This document shows, piece after piece, positions 37,022 through 49,120 of a stretch of DNA of 64,000 nt. The notes under the pieces were generated by a model. The model was given only the letters and a program-made list of their open reading frames with translations. It did no database searches and was not told where the DNA came from. Each line of letters opens with the position of its first letter. Positions within the stretch are counted from its first letter, which is position 1. Location of the stretch: positions 38,897,201-38,961,200 of the forward strand of contig OZ038422.1 of assembly GCA_964036155.1 (NCBI GenBank), written 5' to 3'. The position numbers were made by a program, and so were the translations under genes. Origin of the DNA: Diploscapter coronatus. Taxonomy: Eukaryota > Nematoda > Chromadorea > Rhabditida > Rhabditidae.

Positions 37022-40000
37022 CTGAGAAATTTACCTGCAAGTATGCTGGATAGCAGACCCCCAGTGGTTTGGCTTGCAGACCTCACAGTGATCTCCGTCC
37101 GTGTGGTCGATGCACTTTAGGCAAATTCCCGTTGTCGAGTTGCAGTTTCCAATACCCATCGGATCGATATTTCCATTGCAATCACACTCCTAAATTGCCA
37201 TCTATCTTTAAAAAAAAACTCTGGAAAACTACCTGACAAGTTCCATTTTCGGCCATCGGATCTCCGAAGTATCCATCTGCACAGAGTTCACACTTGTTTC
37301 CTTCATAGCCTTTGTCACATTTCGTGCAGACGAAGTAGTCCTCCTTCTCGGCGGCCGCTTCAGCCACGATCAGTTCAGTCATCATGCACTCGGGCGAATG
37401 GTTGTTCTCCAAAGTCGGGCACTCGCAAGGATAGCATTGACCTTCTTCGCCTCCGAGTGACGGATTACCATAGAATCCGGCGATGCACTTCTCACAGCGG
37501 CTTCCTGTCGTGTTGTGCTGAAAGGCAATTTTCCTTGTTTCACAATAAATTTAGAGTCCGCGAGCTCCACCCACTTTATGAAGCAAAGAATCAGCTTTAA
37601 CTTTTTGTTTTCGTTAATTAGGTAATTTTGTGGAAATTTTTCTTCGGCAAATATTAAACTAAGTACTCTGGGAAAAGAATTTCATTAAAAAATGTCACGG
37701 AATTGTTCTAGGCAAAATCACTCGTGAGCCCTAAATAAATTTTTAATCTTACCTGGCAATTTATGCACTCCCCAGTGACTGGATGGCATTCACTAGAGTG
37801 ATCATTGCAATTGCACTTCTCGCATCTGCCTGCGTACAGTTGGTCGTTCACTCGTCTGTATCCAGGAGCACACGATTCACAACTATTGCCAGCCGTATTG
37901 TCGGGGCACTGGCACACTTCAACACCACGCATCTTCGTGTCGGCTGGTTCGGGATAAAGGACGTCTTCCTCGTCGGCAGATGTCTTTTCAGGGGCAGGAA
38001 CCGCTGTGTCCAGAGACAAGGCGAAGATGCTGTAATTACTCTTCTTTCATTTTCTCTCTAAATTAAATTTTACCTGCTCTGAAGTTGGTTCTGCTTATAC
38101 ATAGCCCTGATCAGCAGCTTTTCCACCTTCGCCAGAGCTCTCATCATGTCAGCCTTCTCGACCTGTCTTCTCGTGGCGGAGTTGAACCAGTTGTTTGTCT
38201 CTCGGATCGGCACTTGCACAGTCATGTTTTCCCTCGGGAAGAACTCGATTCTGCCGTAGTATTCCAGTTTCATTCCGTTTCCTTCGATCACAACATCCGG
38301 CAGAGGGACTTCGGCACCCTGATCAGAGGGCACGTAATAGACGTAATAGTGCAGATTTCCTCCATAACTGTTCAGCAAATTGCCGTTGAAATTGGCAGGA
38401 GCCTTCCAGTAGTAGAGTTGCCGGCCCGAGTTCTGATTCGAATTGAACATCAGAACTTCGCCATTTTCAGTCTCGGGTCGAACATCGTTGCCTCCAGTGT
38501 AGTCGGTCAGATTCCATCCCATGTTGTTGCTGAGCTGAGCTGTGTTCCAGTCTGCCTGATGACAAGTCGACGAGAGACCGAAGCAGAAACAGGGCTGACA
38601 GCCTTGAGGGTTATCCGCGTTCAGATGAATTGTTCCTGCTTTGCAGCGATCACAATAGACTCCTGGAAAACATCTTCTAGCATTTTTTCGGAATGAAAAA
38701 ATACCTTCAACATTCGATTTGCACTTGCAAGTTTCCTCTTCACAGGTGTTGTAATTGACAGATCCAGCTTGATTGCACGGGCAGGGCTCGCATTTCGGAT
38801 AGTTTCGATACCCTCTTGCGCACATTTCACAGCCTGAAAAAGTGATTTATTTATCTTTGATGATTCGCTGGTAATTAAAAGTCTTCATTTTCTGCTGTTA
38901 TTTTTGCATGATAATTTAATTTTCGTAGATTCGAATTTAATTACGGCGTCCTCCGAAGCCAGGTTTGCATACACATGCCCCAGGGAGCAGACCGTTGTGA
39001 GCGCTCTGATCGTCCTTGATGCAGACGTCAGTAACAGAACCGACAGAATCGCAATCACAGGGACGGCATGCGTCGTGTCTGAAATTATCTTACCTTCAAG
39101 AAAGGTATTCGATGGATTTTCCTACCGATAATGCGACATTCCACTCGGCCTGTAGAAGCCATCCTTGCAACGCTCACAATTGTAGCCTTCAGTGTCGTGT
39201 TGACAGTCCACGCATCGTCCACCTCCTTCATAGACGCCTTCAGGGGTGATTGACCACTTGTTTCGATCTAGTTCTTCGTCGTAAACACAGCTATCGGCGT
39301 GGTTGAAGCATTGGCACTCTGAAGAGTATCTTTGAATTCATTTCAATTTGCTGTATTTCTTACGTTGACAGATGTTCTCGTCATGACTGGTGCCTTGCTT
39401 CCAGGGGAGCTGATTGAACAGAGGACAGCATCGATCGCAAGTTTCTCCGCACGTGTTGTGTCTGCAGTCGCATTTGAATTGCTGAATTTTGCATTTTATA
39501 AATGCTCTGGCAATTTCGAACTACCCCAGTGATCGGATCCGAAGGACAGCTTTCTGCATGTCCATGACAGATACATTGACCTCCAATGGAAATGTCCGAA
39601 ATGGCGTAGAAATATCTGGAATGAAACATTACCTCTCCGAAAGTTCGCAATAAAATACCGTTTGGCGACACTCTTGTCGATTCGATGCGATTTCCTGTCG
39701 ATGACCATCAAATCAGCATTCAGGGTTCTGGGGGAAATAAGACGGAATCTGACATAGCGAGCACGAGTGAATCGCTGCAACTCCTCAGATACGATTGTGG
39801 TATGGTTGACTCCTGGGCGGTCGTTGACGAGAGAAACGTGGACTTCGCCATCCTCGATTGGCAGAAGCTTCGAGTAGTAAGAACTACAAATCACCTGAAA
39901 TTGAGCACATTTCGCAAAATTCAAAATAACACGTTTTTCTTTTCTTTCGCCTCATCCAAATGTTCTGACCTCGTCGTCTCTCTTGAATCTCGGTACTCCA

Positions 40001-40700
40001 ACAGTTGCAGGCACTCCGAATTGTCGCATACATTCGGCGTCCGAAATAGCGAAGTACTGCCAGGGCATGTATTCCTTGCCGTCCAGCGATTTCTCCAGCA
40101 CCCAAGTTCCGGGACGGGGAGAAATTGCCATTTTCAAAATCACATAGGCCACTTGGTATTCCTGTCGCAGGTCGATCGTAATGTTGACCTTCTCGTAGTT
40201 CAGACCGTTTGCTAGAGAAGGTGACTGCCACCACCTGAAAAGAGAATATTCGACGAATGAGAAAATCTTTCCAAAGAAAGGTTTACTTTCTCGTTCCATC
40301 AGTAGCGTACTCGATGGGATGCCTCTTATTGTAGTCGTTGTCATCGCAAACGTCACAATGAGGAGATTGTCTGAAAAAAATGAAAATAGTACTTGGAAAA
40401 TACATTTAGAAAATACCCTGGAGTGCTCGTCACGTAGTTTCTCAGCAAGACGTGCTCCACCAACTTGCAGTACTCCTCTCGATGCGTCTCTCCGCAAGTT
40501 GCAGTTGCCGTGATCACCGAATTCGTTGCCAAATTGAAGATGTTCGGGAAAAGTCCACGTCGTTCGGATTCCGAAGCACTGAATTCCTGATAGCTGTCGT
40601 CATCGTAGTACTCTTCGGTCAGAATGAGTTTTGTCGTGAAGAGAATCAGAATACCGACGACGAGCCATGGCGCCAGAAGGCGGCCGCCCGTCGCGCTCAT
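28525..40700 (-). CDS. lam-3: Laminin alpha chain, LAM-3/alpha-1,2-like
   Basis: Secreted basement-membrane subunit that assembles with beta and gamma chains. The start at 40700 gives a signal segment ([20 protein letters not shown]) and then the LN domain ([20 protein letters not shown], about 40700-39500), used for network assembly. LE (laminin EGF) repeats follow to about 38850. The first L4 domain is at about 38640-38050 (STCHQADWN...LQSR), then LE repeats (38000-35850). The second L4 is at about 35650-35000, then LE repeats to about 34200. A coiled coil spans about 34140-32400 (long uninterrupted frame). Five LG domains run from about 32390 to the stop at 28525-28527, the last ending [20 protein letters not shown]. 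Two L4 domains with few LE repeats before the first fit the alpha-1/2-like LAM-3 rather than EPI-1; this is inference from layout. All introns are small. A splice acceptor (CTACTGTAG) lies 25 bases before the start, and may take a spliced leader. Every domain appears intact. Confidence 0.93.
36981..37016. repeat. Homopolymer run of 36 T
   Basis: Uninterrupted T on the plus strand (A on the coding strand) in an intron of the laminin gene. The exact length may be affected by sequencing error. Confidence 0.9.
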
Positions 40701-42391
40701 CTTCTTCTGACCTACAGTAGACAAATCATAAATTAGTGTTTATGCAAATTCATACGACTAATGCGATAAGTGCTGTGATAACCTGAATACTCAGCAGAAA
40801 GAAAAGGAAAAGACGAAATTCGGAAAGGAGAAAAAGACATTCAAGAACGGGGAATGATACTTTTATGATAGGAAAAGGGAAAGGAAAGGGAAGAGGCGAG
40901 AAAAAAGTCGTTCGCGCTTACTATTTTGGGATGAATCAAAAGATGTATCATCATCATCGTAGAGAAAACTTGAGAAATTGAGAAAAAGTAAACTTTTGAA
41001 AATAAAAAGTTGATCTTCAGTAAACACGATCCTTCTTTTCCCCAATTATAACTTCAATGAAAGGAGTGGATTTTTCAACATGATGAGAATGATGTTAGGA
41101 ATGCTTTACGAGCGATCAAATAAAAAGTTGGAAGGAATTGATTTAACTAATGAAATTATGCAAAGGTCGAGTATCTTCTGTCCTCTGATGGATATGAAAT
41201 GGATTTGGGATCTGAGATAAGAAGGGCAAAGGGAGAGTGGAAGAAGATGATTGCGGTGAAGGACATTATGATAGAGATGAGACATGGCTGATGTACTGAT
41301 CGAGGCAAAGATAAGAAAAGAGAGAAGAGAAAAGAAAGAACTGTCAACAAGCAGAGTTACATTATGAAAGGCCATCAGCAAAGCATCAAAATACACATCT
41401 TCCGAGAGAAATTTAAAGATTTCTGCAAAAACCCGATCGAATTTCGTCGCTTTTTCCAGACCGAATTGCAGCAAATTCATAGCCCAGCTGCGCAGAATTC
41501 GAATAATTTTCTTGAACTTCTTGCAAAAAGTGTCGAGAAAAAGCGGCAAGATGAAATTTGTAATCCCAGTTGAATACAAGTGAATTGATCAGACAAATGT
41601 CATTGAAATCGACGAAAAAGTGTCAATGTTCAAAACTCGGCAGCGAGAAAATGTGTGATGCAAAGACAAAAGTCAAAGCGAAAAGAGTAAGGGAAGGAAC
41701 GGCAATGTCAGATAGAGATTGAGATGGGGTCTATCTAGAGGGGAAGAAGGTAAAACTGTGAGAGGTTAGGTAAATAGTGCACAGGCCAAGAGGGGGTTAG
41801 ATAGAGGGCTTCAACACGGCCTACAAATATGCATAAAAGGGAGAACGCGTATGAGAAAGAGATCGTAATGATATGGTCAGTTTGTGAGGATTTTTCTAGA
41901 AAGAGGAAAAAAAAATAATTTAGTAGACCATAAAATGGCCTATTGACCAAATACGGTCTGCTTTGGCTAGAAGAAGAAAATAAAAAGATACTCACATCAC
42001 AGGTGGCATAAGGTAAACTGAGAAGAGCCACACAAACCATATTGCCATTGGATTGCATCAATAGAAAGGGAATGCGTAATAAATAAGTGCCTAAAACGGG
42101 AAATAATAAAGGGGAAGGGGGAGGGATGACTGTAAAGGAATGAAGAGAAGGAGCGGGTCAGTTTGCCACTGGGTCAGCAAATATTGCAAAAGCAAATCGC
42201 TAAAGGGGGCTTATTATCGATCTACCCTAAATTAGCATACATTTCTCAAGAGCAAAACTCGAGAAAAATGAGTATTTCCCATTCACGCCAACTCGAAGAG
42301 CGCTTCTCAAATGGGTTATGGTATTTCTCGCTCCATCTTTGAAAATTCAAGAAAACATTATCTAGAGTTATTCGTTTTCGCCTTGCTATGG
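40701..42391. other. Divergent promoter region of laminin and the basic-protein gene
   Basis: No gene seen. There are several purine-rich tracts on the plus strand (40800-40920, 41200-41345, 41640-41760). This 1.7 kb should hold the control elements of both genes. Confidence 0.45.
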
Positions 42392-42400
42392 ATGTGTTTG

Positions 42401-43345
42401 ATGGCTTGTGGCAAAGGCAAGAAAGGCTTCAAAAAGCGCAAAGAGCCAGGTTTTCTATAACCTTGATAAGGAAATGATAGAACTTGAAGTTATTACCAGA
42501 TCCACTCAAAAAGTCTGACAAGCAACAGGCACAGTGAGTTTTCACCAGAAAAATAAGGGAAAGAAAAACTTACTGGTCAAACTATATTCCCTTGCAGCTC
42601 GATCAGCATAAAATCGCCGCCCAGCAGACGAGGCAAAAACTCGAAGCACAGCGAATTCAAAGACGATCTCGATAAGGACAAAGATGGAGACGTTAAACCA
42701 GACAAAGTGCCTTCCGAAAGTAGGAAAAGTGAAAAACGAAAATAGGAAAAAATTAAAGAAACTGGCGTGAAGCCCAAGTCGAGTCGAATGGTCAAGCCGC
42801 GCTACAGGCAAGGACACAAAACCAGCGAGGACTCCGTCAAAAGCAGGGGTAAATTCAATTGTCTTTCTTGATTTCCTAAAATTCGGAAAGTTCTGTACGA
42901 AATCTAGGGTCAGTTTTATCTCGTAACTCTTGAAAGTACATTAATTATTTGATTTTTGCCTTTCCAATAATTCTGAATTTTTTTCAATATCTTTTGAAAA
43001 TTCTCCATATCTGATGGTTTCCAGCCAGCGACAAAAGGAAGTCGCCCGGAACAAAGACCTCTCAAAGTCGGCCGGGCACTTTTGGCAAAGGCGTTCCGAA
43101 CAAATCTAGCCTCAAGTTGGAGCCGACGCAGGGTGAATTCATACGAAAAGGGCAAAATTAAATATATAAATTCAGCGAGCAGCACATCGAATTTGAGCAA
43201 AAACAATTCGAAAAAATCGAACGTAGGAAAAACACCTTGCGGAAATCAAAGAAACAAAATGAGTGTTTAGAAATCGCAAAAGAGCAAGAGTCAACTCAAC
43301 GCGTCCCAACAGAAGAGCATCGTCAAAACGAATCCGCTCGCCTGA
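42401..43345 (+). CDS. Lys/Ser-rich basic protein (174 aa), seven small exons
   Basis: The exons are too short to stand out as single frames, but they join perfectly in phase: 42401-42449, 42500-42533, 42598-42719, 42759-42848, 43025-43132, 43176-43222 and 43271-43345, total 525 nt. All six introns are GT-AG and 38-176 bp. The protein starts MACGKGKKGFKKRKEP and ends SQQKSIVKTNPLA. It has about 37 Lys and 30 Ser, no hydrophobic segment and no Cys after the start, so it should be disordered and strongly basic. There is an acidic patch (KDDLDKDKDGD). An in-frame ATG at 42392 could add three residues. I do not recognise a family. Nucleic-acid or chromatin binding, as in sperm nuclear basic proteins, is only a guess from composition. 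Confidence 0.7.
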
Positions 43346-44200
43346 TCTGGAAAATCAAGAAGCCAAGAAGATCCCCAAAATCCATCGTCATCGTTTGCAA
43401 AAATATTCTCGACTTGTAAAATTCCGGAAGTGAATAAATCCGATTATACGCAGTTAGTCGCAATATCGTATTACTTTCAGACTCTAGAAACTAAAAGAGA
43501 AAGAAAATAAATCGGAAAAATGAAGGAAGAGCATGAAAGAAGATAAACGAATAAAGCAATGCACGAAACGAAACGACACAACATCATCACATTGTTGAAA
43601 ATTCATCATTCGAAACTGCTATTTTCTGGTGTCAACGAAATCTTATCAGTAACTACTGTTTATTTCATTGTAAAACTTGTAGAAGTAAACGAAGCCATCT
43701 GCCCAAGCACGAGAAGATTACTGTATTTATCAGAAGCGTTTGAAATTTCGAATTTTCAAAAATTTCCGATTTCGAACGCTCCCGACGTTTTCACACAATA
43801 TGCGTGGGTGGAGATAGATATCGTATATACCGTATATAACTGAAAATGAATAACGAAAATACATCGCGCGTTGAGACCCGGAATAAATCAATGTTATCAG
43901 TGAGATGATCGATAAAACTTGTATATGACGAGTGTAGAAGTGGAGAGGGAGGATTTTAGAATTTTGCAGAGTGTATTCAATTTCAAAAATCAACTCAACA
44001 TGAAAACCACATATTAAAATAAAAAGGTGAAGTTTTTCAGTACCTGAGGGGAGGAGAATAAGGAAAATTCAGGGGGGTTATATAATTTTGTTTCGTATCA
44101 TGGCTAGATGAGGTCAGAGATTTAGGAGTATGTTAAATATGCATAAACTTAAGGGGAGTTTGTAGGAAAAGCACCACACTTTGTCTTTATTCGGATTGAT
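43346..44200. other. Convergent intergenic region
   Basis: 3' side of both the basic-protein gene (+) and the MADF gene (-). No recognisable coding region. Confidence 0.45.
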
Positions 44201-47200
44201 TTAGTGGCTGTTTGGCACCAACTCATGGGCGACCACATTATTTGTTGGCAACTCAGTTTCTTCGTCCTATAAGAAAATTCACTAATTTTGAAGAATAGAA
44301 TGCCTTCTCACCTGGATAATTCTGATACAAGTCCCAGGGCCGAATCTAGCGTCCAGGAGAATTCTTTGAATGTTCATCTTCATCACAGCTTTCTGTAAGA
44401 TAAAATTTGAAATAAAGAAATGACATGATCTTTTGGAAAAAAATGGAAAGAAGAAGTGATTATTCGGATTTTTGAAAAATTTAGTTAAAGTGTTTTTTCA
44501 AAGTAACATTTATAAATCTTACCTCATCATCCGTAAGTCGACTCAGGTGGGAGCTGATGAGTTGTTGGAATGCCAAATCCGCGTCGTATTGGCTCTGATA
44601 GCCGACAGTCGCCGACGTGCCTGCTCCTACAGACGGGGAATTCGCCACGAGTCTCTGAAATAGTGAAATACGTTCCTCAAAACATATTCTACTTTTCATA
44701 TTACCTGCTGCTGCTGAACGGCTAGGCGATGATGTTGTTCAGCCTCGTTCGAAGTTTGCCCTCGGAGTTGTTCATGGCCGCCTCCGATCATCATCGAACT
44801 GAGCAGAGGAGATTCGCCGAGAAGGGCCGAGTCTTCTTAAATCGGTTTTTAAGAGAAGAAATCGCTTTTATTCTCGAAATTTATCAATTTTCTTACCATC
44901 CTGATCCATGACAATAGATCTATCCTGCAGCGAATCAGCCTCGTCCAGAATCATGTCCTCGTTCAGCTGAGACAGACCTCCAGAAGAGTGCGACTGGGAG
45001 ATGGTTTGTTGTGGAATGAGAATTCTCTGTCCTGCTCCTGAGCCGCTTGAATTCCTGGCCGCGTGTCCAGAACTCGTCAGAACAATCGATTGAGAGTGTT
45101 GAGCAGAGGTGGTTGCGACATTCTGAAAAAAGCATTCAATCTTTAGAAAGTTTGGCATAATATGTGCAACTATATTCTATCAACGTGAGAATTAAAAATA
45201 TGAAAAGATCTGGAAAAAGTTGTTTTCTTTTCCTTCCAAATTATCCTTTTTCTATATATTCCTCTACCTGATGCGAAGTGGGAGTGTACTGATGATTGCT
45301 CGCATTATTCGGTCGATAGGCGATCAGACGCTTCTTGACAGGAGGCGGCCCAGCTGATCCGCTAAAATGTCTAAATATGGACAAAAACTGAAAAGTATAA
45401 GTGTACCTAGAAGTCGATCCTGCAGGCGACTCGTATTCGATCGGATTTGAAGGCGTGTTTGGCACGGAGAGGAGACGGAACATTTTCTGAAACAAATAAT
45501 ATACTACATTTGAACAAGGATCACTTTCTTCCAGACCTGGCCACTTCCATTCTGATAGCAAGTTGTCGTATCGACCAGCATAGTCATCGTACCGTGGTGA
45601 TGGAGTTGGACTGGCTCTAAAGTGATTATTTTAAGCGTTTTTAAAAATATAAATTCTGACAATTTTTATGATTTTAAAGATTCTAAAATTTATCATTTTC
45701 AATTCTCGGAAAAATGTACCTTTCTTGGGCTGTTGCGTCATGGCTGCTCTTCCAGGAACACTGCCACTGTCAGTCACGGTAATTGTCGGTTCGGAATTAT
45801 GAGCGGATTTTGTGGCAGATGAACCTCCAGTGATCTGAAAAAAGCATTTCTTCCAAAATTTTCTCGAACCTCTTACAATTATTCTTTGTCCTTTATTAGT
45901 TATGGCGGAGTGATGGACATTTCCCGAGTTGTTTCCAGACAAAGTTGTCATCGTTTTTGCACCGGAGGTTCTGGAGTTAAACTTTGAAAATTCAGTTAAA
46001 AATATGTGAAATTTCAAGTATTTAAAATTATAACAAAAAAATATACCCCGCATCATTGACGTTCGAAATAATTCCCGAAGCTTCAGCCAAGGGAACGAGT
46101 CGAACAGGTCGATTCGAATTCGGCTGCAGCAGAATGTAGCCGCTTCCATTGGAAGACGAAGTTGTCACGACCGAGGTCGAATGCGCTCCCGAGGCCGAGC
46201 CGGAGGGAGACTCATTCTGATGACTCAGGCGAGAGGATTGCGCACCTTGTACGATCGAAATGTTGCGAGGAGTTTGATATCTGGAAAAAAACTTATGATT
46301 TCTTTTGCAAAAAATATCTAGTTCTGTAAAAGCTTAAAAAAATAGAAACTCGGAGAAACACATGCTAAGAAAGATGTTTTATTTCTTCAGACTTGCAACT
46401 TTTCGAAATTTTGACACTCACACTCGACCCGTATCTTTTCTAAATTTTGAACCCGCACCCACTTTTTTCCAAAAATTTCGAGAAAAAAAAAACTGATACC
46501 CACAAATTTTTATTTGCAAATCTGCATTCCCACATGTCATTTCTTCAAAATATCAATTTGTAGCTTTTCATTTAAATAAAATTCAACTCGCCCCGAAATC
46601 ATGAGATCCTGCGCAATCGACATATTGTGATTATCGTAGTAGGTATCCGCATTCATGCTCTCTGTCGAGTGCACCAATTGCTGTCGAAGTATGGATTGTC
46701 CTCGGGCGGATGCTGAAAATAATTAACTTTTACCTTTTTACAAACTTTCTAGAATGTTGTAAAATCATTACCTTCACCACAATAATCGTCCAACCAGTGC
46801 ATCCTTTCCATCATTTCAATGTCCATAGGATCAGAGTTTCTTTGCTCCTGGAAGATATTGAAATCTTCGATTTTTATTTTAAAAAAAAGCACCAACCCTC
46901 TCGGTTTTCTTCTTCCACCTCACATATTTGTCTCGAAGTCGTTTCCAGTGCGTTTGGAGTTGTTGAATTGTGCCTGAAAATTTCGATTCGGCCTCCACAA
47001 ATTGAAAATATCAAGCTGATTTCAAAAATTAAGAAAGCTCTGACCTGTGAAATTTATCTGTTCCAAAATGCTCTGCCAGACATGCGTTCTGAATTGCACA
47101 CTCGCCATTCGATTCCCGTAATGTTCATCACGGGGATCGTAAATGCACGGCTCCAGACTCACAGCATCAGCAAGAGCGATCTAAAAGTAACAAAATCAGT

Positions 47201-48078
47201 ATCTTATTCCCATCTCAATAAGAAAAACCGAAAAGTTTGTACAATACCAAGAAAAGGAATGATATTGGAAATGTAGGATAGAATGATAAGGTAATCTAAG
47301 TTTACCATGAATTGATAGTCACCGAGACTAGACTGCAGTTTGAACGGGCCCTGCATCTGTGCGCTCTGCGAGTGACGGTCTTCTTCGATCAGCTCTTCAC
47401 TCTGAAACAATCAGAAATTACTTTTCATAGAAAAGCTTTGGGAAAGTACCTGCTCCCTGCCCATGCGTTCATCCACACACAGTTCTTCCAGCTCGTTGTC
47501 GGGATTTTCCTCTTCATGATTCTCCTCTGCTTGTTGTTGTTGAATAGGCTGTTTCTTCAAAGCGCCTGAAATCAAAGAAGTAAGCTAAAATTTTTTTGAA
47601 TTCCTAATAGGATTGGATAGAATTTCTAATTTTGTCATCTAAGTTTTAAAAACTAAACCTCATTCAACCCTGATCTCGAAGTCCTACCTTTATTTCCCGA
47701 TTGCAGCGCCTTCAAGTCAGTATGTTGATAGGCGTTTCCACTGGCAGTGGTTTCCCCGTCGCTCGTGCCCGGAATCGATGAATTTTCTCCGCTTTTCCTC
47801 GCTCCTTTCGATTTTTTCGGCTCGGAATTCGAGGATTGACTGGTCTGAAATCAATATTTCAGAGAAGAATACATGAGCAATCGATTTTTTTAAAGATTTA
47901 TATTTCTCCTAGAATCTATAAATGAAGAATGATAAGAAATTTCAAATACCTGTTGTTCGTTTTGATGGGTCGAGGTTTCAGCTTCATTCTCCGTCTGATT
48001 TATCTGATTCTGATTCGACTGACTGGTTCCATTTCTGGTCGGTGCGATGGACGCCGTCCCTCCCGATTCTCTCGCCAT
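44201..48078 (-). CDS. MADF-BESS DNA-binding regulator
   Basis: Nuclear factor of the Adf-1/Dip3 type. The start at 48078 (MARESGGTASIAPTRNGTSQ) follows a TTTGCAG acceptor by 6 bases, so an alternative start 18 bases upstream is probably intronic. A polar Gln/Glu-rich N-terminus is followed by the MADF (Myb/SANT-like) domain at about 47180-46900: ALADAVSLEPCIYDPRDEHY, then VWQSILEQINFTGTIQQLQT and HWKRLRDKYVRWKKK. A Ser/Thr/Asn-rich low-complexity middle follows. Near the end DADLAFQQLISSHLSRLTDD joined to AVMKMNIQRILLDARFGPGT (about 44610-44340) fits the BESS protein-interaction motif. The tail is DEETELPTNNVVAHELVPNS and the stop is at 44201-44203. The target genes cannot be inferred. Splice joins were checked for the N- and C-terminal parts only. 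Confidence 0.75.
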
Positions 48079-49120
48079 GGAAACCTGCAAATCCAACCAT
48101 CAAATTGGTTTACCCATTTCTATCGAAAATCGATACGAGTAGTATAAGATGAAAATGCTCCGGCTCAACGAGAAAACATCTATTTTGGAAGGTTAACGGA
48201 AGATTACAAGTCAAGGAAAGAGACGAAGGGATATGAAACGGGCTTGCACGAATTTAATGGAAGCGGGCTACAATTTGGAGCTGTTTAGGAAACACGCGAG
48301 AAAAAAGGAAGACTTTTTCCCCACTCAAATCTCACGAACAATCGGACTTTCAAATGCAAGAACAACGAACGAACATATTTTCCCTTTCCCAGCTTCATTT
48401 CTTCTTTCCGCCGATGAATTTTTGATATCGACGTTTCTCGGCAAAAATCGATGTTGTTTGTCACTTGGAATGGTGGCTTTGCGAGAAACGTCGAAAGAGA
48501 TGTGAGCCTTATTCTATGTGGTTTTTGCGAAAAATGTTGGCTTTTTACGTTACATCGTCAAATTCTAATATTTCGATCGATACAGCTTTTGATTTGCGCT
48601 TTTTACCGCCACCTCGTCGCATCGTTTGCATCGGTTTTGGTGTGATCGCGGCAAGGGGTAGGGGAACGCAGAAGCAGCGCCTCGCCCAGTGCCTAGTCCC
48701 TGAGTGACTGACCGACCGCTAGGCAGGCCGCGCTCAGCTGCACGACGCGACGCAAGCCCGACGCAACACGACAACCATGAATACGAACGGCGAAATAACG
48801 AGACAAGTTGAGAGAGTGGAAAAGAGACGAGACACTAGGAGGTCGAGCCCGACTAGCAGACACTGCTGCAGTTGTGAATGCAGATAGACAGGGTTAGAGA
48901 GTGAGAGATGCAGGGCAAAGGGATAAAGGGGTAGAGAGGCAGAGAAAAACAGACATGTCAATAATACCACTCCCCCCTCCCATGCAAAAATCGCAACAAG
49001 ACCCAAACGCGTGAAACGACGATTTATTGAAAAAGCACCTGATTTTCAACGTAAAGATTTAAAATTTGACAATTTTTGAAAAAGTCGTTTTAAAGTCGAT
49101 TTTGTCGATGAGATCATTGG
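48079..49120. other. Intergenic upstream of the MADF gene
   Basis: No gene supported. A GC-rich stretch with many CpG steps (about 48640-48780) passes into purine-rich sequence (48810-48960); this may be the MADF-gene promoter. The open frame at 48233-48505 has no domain or splice support. Confidence 0.4.

Noticed and set aside
28525..40700. EPI-1 (alpha-3/5-like) identity for the laminin gene
   Set aside because: There are two L4 domains with few LE repeats before the first, which fits the alpha-1/2-like chain better. A full alignment could overturn this.
42542..43206. Minus-strand Phe-rich open frames
   Set aside because: They lie antisense to the Lys/Ser-rich gene; poly-Phe and Leu arise from reverse-reading AAA/GAA codons.
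48233..48707. Overlapping plus-strand open frames upstream of the MADF gene
   Set aside because: No splice signals, no domain, and biased composition consistent with chance.
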